Shown here piece by piece: positions 34,818 to 42,667 of a stretch of 64,000 nucleotides of DNA. The notes under the pieces were generated by a model. The model was not told the DNA's origin, made no database searches, and saw nothing but the letters and a program-made list of their open reading frames with translations. Source of the stretch: Clostridiales bacterium (GTDB lineage Bacteria; Bacillota; Clostridia; Caldicoprobacterales; DTU083); NCBI GenBank assembly GCA_012839095.1, contig DUOA01000086.1, positions 1-64,000 of the forward strand. The letters run 5' to 3'. The first letter of the stretch is position 1. Each line of letters starts with the position of its first letter. The translations under genes and the position numbers were made by a program.

Positions 34818-35546
34818 TTAAATATCTTGTCCTAAAGCCTGCCTGGCAGACAGCTTGGCTGTTTGAATTTCCCATTCAGAAACCGGCTGGTCAAATTCGC
34901 GAAGTCTGTTATCCTCTATTGGCCGGCCGGTTAAATATCCATACCAGGTCAGGGCTATTGCATATCTGGCAGCTCCTGTGCCTGCATGGAAGGTATCCCG
35001 GTGGACTTTCTCCATCCCGTTCGCCAGCAAATTCTGCATGCATTGTCCGGCCGGAATTATACCGTCAGCGCTGATGGCTTCTGCTGCCTGTTCATAAGCC
35101 GCTTTCAAATCCCGGAACATGTCATTTGGGTCTTCATACCCAAGCTGAATCAGCCTTTCACTATCCTGCTCGTAAGCCCATGTCTGGTGAAGCAGAAGCC
35201 TGGATTTTGGAGCATGATAACGGATATACCCGGAAAGCTCCTGTATGTAGGGGTGGTAGGTTTCGTAGGAAATACTCTGATTGCTTACCTGCTGGATGGT
35301 AATGTAGTCCCAGTCGTCACTTTGCAGTGCTTCCTTTATGGTAACGTAAATACCCGTTACCTCGCCGTTGAATTCGAATGAATATGCTTTGGCATCGTTG
35401 TTAATGTTTTTGAAGTGCTGGGAAAGAGAGCATCCGCCTATAACCAGGTTCACACACTTCATTTGAAAACCATCGGCCCTGGCTGCCTTGTGCAGATATC
35501 TGTGTGCATCCTGTGAAAAACTGTTTCCAATTGATAATATCTTCAT
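34818..35546 (-). CDS. DUF4886-family SGNH-hydrolase-like protein
   Basis: Probable SGNH/GDSL-type esterase of about 242 aa. The N-terminus ILSIGNSFSQDAHRYLHKAA carries the family's nucleophile serine in GNSFS (S9). DWDYITIQQVSNQS around residue 88 and a late D-x-F-H-x-G (RDTFHAGTGAARYA) would supply the rest of the catalytic set. No signal peptide is seen. The ATG at 35546 follows GGAGGAGAT; it overlaps the small membrane protein gene by 4 bases. Substrate unknown, probably an acylated or glycosylated compound. Confidence 0.8.
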   Translation of the reverse strand: MKILSIGNSFSQDAHRYLHKAARADGFQMKCVNLVIGGCSLSQHFKNINNDAKAYSFEFNGEVTGIYVTIKEALQSDDWDYITIQQVSNQSISYETYHPYIQELSGYIRYHAPKSRLLLHQTWAYEQDSERLIQLGYEDPNDMFRDLKAAYEQAAEAISADGIIPAGQCMQNLLANGMEKVHRDTFHAGTGAARYAIALTWYGYLTGRPIEDNRLREFDQPVSEWEIQTAKLSARQALGQDI

Positions 35547-35845
35547 AAACTTATCTCCTCCGGAAGATGGGCTGACTCCCTGTCCAGCCTGGAATTTCTG
35601 ATATACAGGCAAATATCGGTTGCCACCAGTACAAGATTGATAGTATAAAAAACAATAACATAGTCTGCCGTATTGACCAGTTTATTTATGATTCCGCTTA
35701 TATAGCCCAGCAGCAGAACGATTAGAAAAAATAAACTCTTTCCCTTGGCTGTCCTGGATTTGTATGATTTGGCAATGGAAAAGGGCCAGGCTAATCCAAA
35801 ACACAAAAGCATAATTACCTCGAAAATCTTGTTGATAGTACTCAA
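35543..35845 (-). CDS. Small PQ-loop-like membrane protein
   Basis: A 100-aa hydrophobic protein with about three transmembrane segments, with GLAWPFSIAKSYKSRTAKGKS between the first two and YTINLVLVATDICLYIRN as the third. The SRTAKGKSL motif and three-helix size recall SemiSWEET/PQ-loop small transporters, but I cannot show that it transports anything. The start used is TTG at 35845; an ATG at 35812 with a GAGGT site is an alternative. It overlaps the DUF4886 gene by ATGA, so the two are coupled. Confidence 0.68.
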   Translation of the reverse strand: MSTINKIFEVIMLLCFGLAWPFSIAKSYKSRTAKGKSLFFLIVLLLGYISGIINKLVNTADYVIVFYTINLVLVATDICLYIRNSRLDRESAHLPEEISL

Positions 35846-35873
35846 CTCCCTCTATATAGCTCACTGATTTCTT

Positions 35874-35902
35874 ATTATATCCTATACTCAGAGAGACTTC
35901 AA
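35874..35902 (-). promoter_or_regulatory. Promoter for the membrane protein/DUF4886 pair
   Basis: On the minus strand TTGAAG (35897-35902) and TATAAT (35874-35879) are 17 bases apart, about 30 bases before the TTG start. Confidence 0.55.
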
Positions 35903-35919
35903 AGGAAAAACAACCTGAT

Positions 35920-35935
35920 CCGGATATATATCCGG
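35920..35935. repeat. Perfect 16-bp palindrome
   Basis: CCGGATAT followed by its complement ATATCCGG lies in the divergent intergenic region. It could be an operator for either side; no regulator gene is adjacent. Confidence 0.5.
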
Positions 35936-36036
35936 TAAATATGTTTATTAATAGTTGCATTAATAAGGGTAAATGATAAGCATAACCGGAACCTGAGCAT
36001 CGCCGAAAACCGGATTACAGAGGAGAGACAGACAAT

Positions 36037-36441
36037 ATGATGAACGAAAAGTTAAAGCTGGCACTTATAATCATATTAATAATTATTGTGCCTGCGGCAG
36101 GCTGCAGCAGACAGGCAGGCAGGGAATCCTATCAGACAATAAGCAGCGAAGAGGCCAAGTCCATGATAGACGAAATGGAGGATGCAGTCATACTTGATGT
36201 CCGTACCCGGGAGGAATTTGAGCAGGGCCACATAGAAAAAGCAGTCTTAATTCCCTACACTGATATAGAAGACAAGATCGAAAATATAATTCCTGACAAG
36301 GAAACAACCTTATTGGTGTACTGCCGTTCAGGAAGGCGAAGTGCAATTGCAGCAGGTAAACTGGCAGAGATGGGATATGTCAAGGTGTATGATTTCGGCG
36401 GAATTATTGACTGGCCTTACGGAACCGTGAATCAGGAATAG
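36037..36441 (+). CDS. Rhodanese-domain lipoprotein
   Basis: Extracytoplasmic sulfurtransferase-like protein of 134 aa. A signal segment with lipobox PAAGC gives a lipidated Cys23. The rhodanese domain covers about residues 33-134, with VILDVRTREEFEQGHI and the active-site loop VYCRSGRRS (catalytic C96). ATGs at 36037 and 36040 are both usable with AGGAGA upstream. It probably has a promoter of its own. Confidence 0.87.
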   Translation: MMNEKLKLALIIILIIIVPAAGCSRQAGRESYQTISSEEAKSMIDEMEDAVILDVRTREEFEQGHIEKAVLIPYTDIEDKIENIIPDKETTLLVYCRSGRRSAIAAGKLAEMGYVKVYDFGGIIDWPYGTVNQE

Positions 36442-36450
36442 ATTAAGAAT

Positions 36451-36510
36451 GTAAAACCCCGGAGTCCGAGGCAGACCCCGATAAGGTCTGCTGCCGTCAT
36501 CTCCGGGGTT
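36451..36510. terminator. Compound hairpin between convergent genes
   Basis: Outer arms AACCCCGGAG (36455-36464) and CTCCGGGGTT (36501-36510) enclose an inner GGCAGACC/GGTCTGC stem. On the minus strand the arm is followed by TTTTA, so it best serves the GH172 gene; on the plus strand there is no clear U-tract. Confidence 0.65.
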
Positions 36511-36539
36511 ATCAGGACTTATTTGGAATACTGAAAAGC

Positions 36540-37619
36540 TCAGATTACTTCCAGGTGATCAGGATCCAGGTTGGAATTATAAGGCAGATGCGGTTCTGCC
36601 TGATACCAGTAAGCCACTGAGGCAATATCGTCCTTGAGAGGCAGATAACGGCCTTCAGAACGCCAGCCGAGGGCCTGAATAGTAACCCTTAAATCGCTTT
36701 CGAACCTGATAGGATCCATGACATGGAACCTGTACATTCCAAAACGCAGGTTGGCCCTGTTAAAGTTGTCAGTCCTGCAAATTTGGTGCATTCCAAGGAA
36801 TGGTGTGGTGTAAGTCTCATACTGCCCGTTTACGTGCCAGCACCAGGCGCCTCCGACGTAGTCTTCAGTTCCTGTGCCGCAGATAGTCGGGAAATCAGTG
36901 TCGCCGTCCATGTAAAACTTGATTTCGCCTTCTCCGAACCAGTTGTTGTTATTGCTCTGCCAGGCCAGGTATGTACCTACATAATGTCCCTTTCCTTCTA
37001 TCCTGTCTACAATTACATGGTCCTCTTTGTACTGGAGGGGATTGCTTCTGTTCCATTTCGCATGGAAGTAGGCGGCATTTTCCGGAATTTCGGTGAGTGC
37101 ATAGTCCACCTGATAGAAGAATCCATGTATTTCACGATTTGTTAAGTTTTCAACAGTAATTCTGGCTGATTTTCTGAAGGGCATCTCCCAATAGCTGTTC
37201 ATGGCTCCCCTGGGGTTTACCGATATAGGAAGGGCATTTACAGGTGCATATTCACACCAGCCGCTGCAGAAGAAATCGCCGTAGGGAACCTCCACAGACG
37301 GATGCTCCTCATCATCCCAATACATCCTTATAATCAGATTTCTCCATTCCTTTACGTCTACTGTCATCCATATATGCTGAATTACGCCAGGTCCTTCTAT
37401 TTCAGCAACTGTAAAGGTTTCCTTCGGCTTCAGGTGAACGCAGGGAGAAACCTTCCAACCCTGTCCCAAATCCCGGGCGCTGTAGGCACCGGTTCCATCC
37501 GTTGCCATACCGCCTTTGCCTTTTTCGCCTTTAAAGTTCTCAGCACTGATTGAACGGCTGACTGCATTTGATAACAAAGACAGATTCCCCAGCCCCATAC
37601 CTAATCCCTTGAAAGACAT
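36540..37619 (-). CDS. GH172-family (DUF2961) glycoside hydrolase
   Basis: Predicted glycoside hydrolase of family 172, whose characterised members act on D-arabinofuranose or D-fructofuranose. The 359-aa protein has two jelly-roll-like regions. Conserved blocks include GPGVIQHIWMTVD near residue 77, VPYGDFFCSGW near 110 and FPTICGTGTEDYVGGAW near 240, with the acidic residues TED likely in the active site. No signal peptide, so cytoplasmic. A GAGG-type ribosome site precedes the ATG. An inverted repeat at 37641-37659 lies just upstream. Confidence 0.85.
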   Translation of the reverse strand: MSFKGLGMGLGNLSLLSNAVSRSISAENFKGEKGKGGMATDGTGAYSARDLGQGWKVSPCVHLKPKETFTVAEIEGPGVIQHIWMTVDVKEWRNLIIRMYWDDEEHPSVEVPYGDFFCSGWCEYAPVNALPISVNPRGAMNSYWEMPFRKSARITVENLTNREIHGFFYQVDYALTEIPENAAYFHAKWNRSNPLQYKEDHVIVDRIEGKGHYVGTYLAWQSNNNNWFGEGEIKFYMDGDTDFPTICGTGTEDYVGGAWCWHVNGQYETYTTPFLGMHQICRTDNFNRANLRFGMYRFHVMDPIRFESDLRVTIQALGWRSEGRYLPLKDDIASVAYWYQAEPHLPYNSNLDPDHLEVI

Positions 37620-37640
37620 ACTATTACCTCCATATCTATT

Positions 37641-37659
37641 GTGGTATTCTGATTACCAC
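37641..37659. promoter_or_regulatory. Inverted repeat upstream of the GH172 gene
   Basis: GTGGTA (37641-37646) and TACCAC (37654-37659), spaced by 7 bases, lie about 22 bases upstream of the GH172 start. It may be a sugar-responsive operator, but the match to any regulator is not known. Confidence 0.4.
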
Positions 37660-37791
37660 CAGTTTAATCCATAAATGAGAAAAATGCAATGCCTGTCCGG
37701 TTGTGCTGTCATTGACTGGATCAGCAGAGCCGCCTATAATAACAGCAGAGGTATGTCGGCAATATTATACAACTGTCAGGAGTTCAGCTTA

Positions 37792-38499
37792 ATGAGATAT
37801 TCCAATGTCATAGAAGGTATTTTTTTAAAAAGGCCCAACCGTTTTATAGCCCATGTTATGATTAACGGCCGGGAGGAAACAGCACATGTAAAAAACACCG
37901 GCAGATGCAGAGAACTGCTGATTCCAGGTGTAAAGGTTTATCTGCAGCAGCATGACAATCCCAGCCGAAAGACAAAGTTTTCACTGATAGCAGTACAAAA
38001 GGAAGATCTGCTGGTTAATATAGACAGCCAGGCACCGAATAAAGTGGTAATGGAGGTCTTAACCCAGAAAAAAAGAGTTAAGTCCTTCCTTGGTTTAATG
38101 CATCCTGTGGACAAAATCAGGCAGGAATCTGTCTATGGCAGCTCCAGATTTGACTTTCAGATAACTGCGGGCGAAAGGCAGGCTTTTTTGGAGATTAAGG
38201 GAGTTACCCTGGAGCAGCAGGGCGTGGCCATGTTTCCGGATGCTCCTACCGAAAGGGGTGTAAGGCATGTAAGAGAGCTTCAGAAGGCTGTGGAAGAGGG
38301 CTTTCTGGCCTATGTAGTGTTTATCGTGCAGATGCAGGGTATCCGTTATGTTACGCCCAATGACCAAACGCACATGGAATTCGGACAGGCTTTGCGTGAA
38401 GCGGAGAGTGCCGGGGTAAAAGTGCTTGCCTATGACTGCCTTGTTGCACCGGACGAACTTAGAATAAACCATACCGTACCTGTAAAATTGCAGCCTTAA
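37792..38499 (+). CDS. sfsA: SfsA-family nuclease
   Basis: Protein of the SfsA family ('sugar fermentation stimulation' by its old name), now regarded as a DNA/RNA nuclease with a PD-(D/E)xK-type core. The N-terminus FLKRPNRFIAHVMINGRE, then HVKNTGRCRELLIPG, SRFDFQI, FLEIKGVTLE and MFPDAPTERGVRH are the family blocks, in order. About 235 aa. An upstream in-frame ATG at 37675 adds 39 unsupported residues; the ATG at 37792 follows CAGGAG by about 9 bases. Confidence 0.9.
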   Translation: MRYSNVIEGIFLKRPNRFIAHVMINGREETAHVKNTGRCRELLIPGVKVYLQQHDNPSRKTKFSLIAVQKEDLLVNIDSQAPNKVVMEVLTQKKRVKSFLGLMHPVDKIRQESVYGSSRFDFQITAGERQAFLEIKGVTLEQQGVAMFPDAPTERGVRHVRELQKAVEEGFLAYVVFIVQMQGIRYVTPNDQTHMEFGQALREAESAGVKVLAYDCLVAPDELRINHTVPVKLQP

Positions 38500-38518
38500 T
38501 GAATGGAATAAATGTCAA

Positions 38519-38548
38519 TTGAATCCAAATTCGTCGGTGTGCTATAAT
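38519..38548 (+). promoter_or_regulatory. Sigma-A promoter
   Basis: TTGAAT (38519-38524) and TATAAT (38543-38548) at 18-base spacing, about 45 bases before the GTG at 38594. Confidence 0.65.
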
Positions 38549-38593
38549 TGATGTGTGATTGCATATCCGTATATCAAAGCAGAGGTGAAGACA

Positions 38594-39049
38594 GTGTACA
38601 ATGAAACGGATTATATTGAAGTCAGGGAACAGCGAAAAAAAATAATGTTACTGACAGCAGGCATCTTTCTTGCTTTTCTTATCCCTGCTATAGCTTTTCT
38701 CCTGAGAAAACCCCAATGGATAGGCGCAACCTTTTTATCAGTTGGTGTGTGTCTGGCCATATTTGTCTGGGGTGTCTACGGGACACCGATTTACAGTTAT
38801 CATCGTTTTATCAGGGACATAATGGAAGGGCGAACCCGTGAGCTGAAGGGCAGGGTGATGCAGGTAGCAGAGAGACCCATATACAAGGACAACCGGCTGC
38901 TGTATTATGAAATTGTGGTTATGGATATGGAGGACGAAGTCGAAAGAGTAGTCTTGTACGACAACAACAAGGGCGAACCTCCCCTGGAGGTGGGCAGAAG
39001 CTACACCTTTGGAATTCATCAGAATTTTATTGTTCAAATATCAAAGTAA
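38594..39049 (+). CDS. Small membrane protein of unknown function
   Basis: About 151 aa. Two adjacent transmembrane segments (IMLLTAGIFLAFLIPAIAFL and FLSVGVCLAIFVWGVYG) lie near residues 18-65, followed by a C-terminal soluble domain with RELKGRVMQVAERP and EVGRSYTFGIHQNFIVQI, which looks beta-rich (OB-like). The start is GTG at 38594, with AGAGGTGAA just upstream; an earlier TTG at 38555 lies too near the promoter. Function not recognised. Confidence 0.7.
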   Translation: MYNETDYIEVREQRKKIMLLTAGIFLAFLIPAIAFLLRKPQWIGATFLSVGVCLAIFVWGVYGTPIYSYHRFIRDIMEGRTRELKGRVMQVAERPIYKDNRLLYYEIVVMDMEDEVERVVLYDNNKGEPPLEVGRSYTFGIHQNFIVQISK

Positions 39050-39118
39050 TAAAAGCAGTTCAATTATCATTCAAACTAAAGTTTATACCGAAATGATTTG
39101 TCTAAGGAGGTTATTGAG

Positions 39119-40192
39119 ATGCCTGACAGACCGTTATATCTGCATGAGTATCACCCCAAATCGGAGCTGGTGGTAGAATCCCATGAGCTGCTGACTCCGA
39201 AATTTCCTGCAATTGATGTTCATGGGCATTTTGCTGCCCTGTATTCAGATTTGTGGCTGGCTGAAATGAATAAATCCAGGCCTGATCCGGACAGTGTGGT
39301 GGATATGCTGCGCAAATGCGGAATCAGAAGAATCGTAAATCTGGATGGTTTCTGGGACGGTTTCATGGGAATTACAAGGGAAAAGGTTCTGAAGACTCTT
39401 AAGCCTTACGGAGACTTTTTCATTAACTTCGTATCGGTCAACACCAATATGGTTCATGACAAGGGCTTCGACGATTATATCAGGGATCATCTGAGAACCT
39501 CCAAGGAAATGGGTTTTCACGGCATAAAGCTGTTCAAGCATGTAAGCATAATGGTTCCGGATGAAAAGGGCAATTTTGTACCCGGCAGAAACATAGCCGT
39601 TGATGATCCACGTCTGAAGATTATCTGGGATACGGCCGCAGAACTTTCCATGCCCGTCCTAATCCATATTGCCGATCCGGTCGCCTTCTTCAGGCCGGTG
39701 GACAGGTTCAATGAAAGATACGAGGAACTGATGAGCCATCCGGACTGGCAGTTTGGAGAACATCCGGATATGTATGCCTTTGAAGAGCTTATGGACATGC
39801 AGGAGAATCTGCTCAGTTCCAATCCCCATACAACATTCATCATTGCCCATGTTGGTTCTTACTCGGAAAACCTGGGGTTTGTAGGCAGTTGTCTGGATAA
39901 GTACCCCAATATGTACATAGATATTGCCGAACGCATCAATGAACTGGGCAGACAGCCCTATACAAGCAGGAAGTTCTTTCATCGGTATCAGGACAGAATC
40001 CTCTTTGGTTCCGATGCCTTTCCCTGGGATATGGAAGGGCGTTATCCCTATTATTTCCGCTTCCTGGAAACCTGGGACGAATATTTCGGTTACGGAGGAA
40101 GATGGGGCCTTTATGGAATCGGCCTGGAGGATGATATCCTGAGGAAGGTATACTATCAGAATGCGGAAAAGGTGCTCATGCTGGAAGGCTGA
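39119..40192 (+). CDS. Amidohydrolase-family (TIM-barrel) protein
   Basis: Predicted metal-dependent hydrolase or decarboxylase of the amidohydrolase-2 family, about 357 aa. The metal site residues are visible in AIDVHGHFA near residue 30, VLIHIADP near 180, FIIAHVGS near 242 and RILFGSDAFPW near 300. No signal peptide is seen. The ATG at 39119 follows AAGGAGG by 8 bases; an in-frame TTG at 39098 precedes that site. It is convergent with the next gene. Substrate unknown. Confidence 0.83.
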   Translation: MPDRPLYLHEYHPKSELVVESHELLTPKFPAIDVHGHFAALYSDLWLAEMNKSRPDPDSVVDMLRKCGIRRIVNLDGFWDGFMGITREKVLKTLKPYGDFFINFVSVNTNMVHDKGFDDYIRDHLRTSKEMGFHGIKLFKHVSIMVPDEKGNFVPGRNIAVDDPRLKIIWDTAAELSMPVLIHIADPVAFFRPVDRFNERYEELMSHPDWQFGEHPDMYAFEELMDMQENLLSSNPHTTFIIAHVGSYSENLGFVGSCLDKYPNMYIDIAERINELGRQPYTSRKFFHRYQDRILFGSDAFPWDMEGRYPYYFRFLETWDEYFGYGGRWGLYGIGLEDDILRKVYYQNAEKVLMLEG

Positions 40193-40218
40193 GGGAAGCA
40201 GGCCGGCAGATACAGTTT

Positions 40219-40692
40219 TTACTCAGCCGGCTCTTCCGGATCGGGAATAACTACCGGTATTTTGTTCCGGCCAAGGATTTTTCCGTCCTGTGAGATGTAT
40301 ACTATGTTGCACTCAGCACAGTGGTCATGTTCATCCGGACAGCTGTTATACAAGCGGACCTCCAGATAATCGCCTGAATATTCAATTGTTCTTCCGTCAG
40401 TCAGGGGGATTCGGCCGCTGGTTTGCTCTGAATCATGATATTCAATATAGGTCTCCTGAAATGTTACCGTTTCCCCCTGGGCTTTTAAGTAATTGGCAGC
40501 CATGTTGATGGCTTTCATATCATCCATCCGGGTCAGCAGAAAGCTGCCGCGAAAAGCAGGATCATGAGGATGCTGCATTCCGGAATGAGATTGAAGTTCA
40601 GGCTCCTGTGCCTGTTCTGACAGGATGCCGCAGGAAACAGTGAACAGCAGGATTACAGATATGAATAACTTGACTGCAGTCTTATTATACAT
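40219..40692 (-). CDS. Lipoprotein with Cys/His-rich segment
   Basis: A 157-aa secreted lipoprotein of unknown function. The signal segment ends with a lipobox LFTVSC. The mature part has a predicted alpha/beta region with NMAANYLKAQGETV and, near the C-terminus, a metal-ligand-like cluster CPDEHDHCAEC followed by NIVYISQDGKILGRNKIP. The ATG at 40692 follows GGGAGAG. The Cys/His cluster suggests metal binding, but no close family is recognised. Confidence 0.72.
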   Translation of the reverse strand: MYNKTAVKLFISVILLFTVSCGILSEQAQEPELQSHSGMQHPHDPAFRGSFLLTRMDDMKAINMAANYLKAQGETVTFQETYIEYHDSEQTSGRIPLTDGRTIEYSGDYLEVRLYNSCPDEHDHCAECNIVYISQDGKILGRNKIPVVIPDPEEPAE

Positions 40693-40838
40693 GATCAACT
40701 CTCCCTGTCTTTGCTCTTTAAATAGTATGCAGGGCAGGCAGCGAAGCATTCCACTTTTCCTTACTTACCAATAAAGCAATGATTCAATATACGTTTGTTT
40801 AAATGAGTAATTATTATTAAAATGGAGGGACCAAGCAA

Positions 40839-42641
40839 ATGAGTCAAGTGAATAAACTGCCCAAAAGAGAAGAAATACCTGCTGAACTGAAATGGAAACT
40901 GGAGCATATCTATCCTGATGAACAGGCATGGGAAGAAGACTACCAATGGGTGAAGAATGCTGTTTCCCGGGCTGCAGAATATAAGGGGACGCTGGGCCGG
41001 TCTGCGGAGCAATTGCAGAAGGGCCTGGACTTCTATGCCCTGGTTGCTGAAAAGATTGATAAGCTGTATGTCTTTGCCCATATGAAAAAGGATGAGGATA
41101 ACAGCAACACAAAGGCACAGGCACTCTTTGACAGAGCCCGGTCGCTCATGGTGGAAGGATCCAGTGCTGTTTCTTTTCTGATGCCTGAGCTCTTAACCGT
41201 CCCCGAAGAAAAGCTGAAAAGTTATCTGAATGAAAACGAAGGACTCAGGATATATGATCATTTTCTGGATGAAATAATTCGCAGAAGGGAGCATACACTT
41301 TCTGAAGAACAGGAACAAATCCTGGCCATGGCAGGGGAGCTGGCAGCTGCACCGGGCACCATTTTTACCATGCTGAACAATGCCGATCTGCGCTTTCCCA
41401 ATGTTCATGATGAAAAGGGTGAGGAGATAGAGCTGACCAAGGGAAGATATATTCAGCTCATGGAAAGCCGGAACAGGGAAGTTCGCAAGGAAGCCTTCCA
41501 GACCCTGTATCAGACCTATGAGAAGCAGAAAAATACCATTGCGGCCACGCTTAACTCCAGTATCAAGAAGGATGTATTTTTCAGCAGGGTTAGAAAATAT
41601 GCCTCAACACTGGAAGCCTCTCTTGACGATAACAACATTCCCTTATCTGTATATGACAACCTGATAGAAACAGTCAGCCAAAACCTGGATGCCATGTATA
41701 AGTATGTAGCTCTTCGTAAACGGGCCCTCGGAGTAGACGAGCTTCACATGTACGATCTGTATGTTCCCATAGTCAGAGATGTTGAGATGAAAATTCCTTA
41801 TGATGATGCCAGGAAGATGGTGGCGGAAGGGCTGAAGCCATTGGGTGATGAGTATCTGTCCATACTGCAGGAGGGTTATGCCAATGGATGGATCGATGTT
41901 ATGGAGAATGAGGGCAAAACCAGCGGTGCATATTCATGGGGCACCTACTCAGCCCATCCCTATGTACTGCTCAATTATCAGGACAATGTGGACAATGTGT
42001 TTACCCTTGCTCATGAGATGGGTCATGCCCTTCATACCTGGTTCTCCTCAAAAAACCAGCCCTTTATCAAGGCGGAGTACAAAATCTTTGTAGCTGAAGT
42101 GGCTTCCACCCTGAATGAGATCCTTCTGACTGAGCATTTGCTGAATACCCTGGAGGATCCCGGGCAGAAGGCCTATATTCTGAATCATTATCTGGAGCAG
42201 TTCAGGGGCACAGTATACCGTCAGACCATGTTTGCTGAGTTTGAAAAAATAATTCATAACATGGAGGAGACGGGGCAGCCGCTTACCTGTGAAAGCATGT
42301 CCCGGGTATATCGGGATCTGAATGAGAAATATTACGGTCCTGAAATGCATATTGATCAGGAAATCAGCCTGGAATGGATGCGAATTCCGCATTTTTACCG
42401 TTCCTTTTACGTGTACCAGTATGCTACCGGATTCTGTGCAGCCGCAGCCCTGGCCAATAAGATTCTGAACGAAGGCGAGCCCGCTGTGAAGCGTTATATT
42501 CAGTTTTTATCGGGAGGCGGCTCTGATTATCCCATCAATCTCCTGAAAATGGCAGGTGTGGATATGACAACAACTGAGCCTGTCGAAACAGCACTGAAGA
42601 ATTTCTCCGTCATGGTTGATAAACTGGAAAAATTGCTGTAA
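40839..42641 (+). CDS. pepF: Oligoendopeptidase F
   Basis: Cytoplasmic zinc metallopeptidase of family M3 that degrades oligopeptides. Length 600 aa is standard. The zinc motif HEMGH sits at residues 392-396, with the third ligand in FVAEVASTLNE about 25 residues later. N-terminal PepF domain about residues 115-185. GGAGGG lies upstream of the ATG. It precedes the uroporphyrinogen-decarboxylase-family gene by 26 bases and the two may be one operon. Confidence 0.93.
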   Translation: MSQVNKLPKREEIPAELKWKLEHIYPDEQAWEEDYQWVKNAVSRAAEYKGTLGRSAEQLQKGLDFYALVAEKIDKLYVFAHMKKDEDNSNTKAQALFDRARSLMVEGSSAVSFLMPELLTVPEEKLKSYLNENEGLRIYDHFLDEIIRRREHTLSEEQEQILAMAGELAAAPGTIFTMLNNADLRFPNVHDEKGEEIELTKGRYIQLMESRNREVRKEAFQTLYQTYEKQKNTIAATLNSSIKKDVFFSRVRKYASTLEASLDDNNIPLSVYDNLIETVSQNLDAMYKYVALRKRALGVDELHMYDLYVPIVRDVEMKIPYDDARKMVAEGLKPLGDEYLSILQEGYANGWIDVMENEGKTSGAYSWGTYSAHPYVLLNYQDNVDNVFTLAHEMGHALHTWFSSKNQPFIKAEYKIFVAEVASTLNEILLTEHLLNTLEDPGQKAYILNHYLEQFRGTVYRQTMFAEFEKIIHNMEETGQPLTCESMSRVYRDLNEKYYGPEMHIDQEISLEWMRIPHFYRSFYVYQYATGFCAAAALANKILNEGEPAVKRYIQFLSGGGSDYPINLLKMAGVDMTTTEPVETALKNFSVMVDKLEKLL

Positions 42642-42667
42642 AGCTGAAAACAGGGAGGAGCAAAGAT

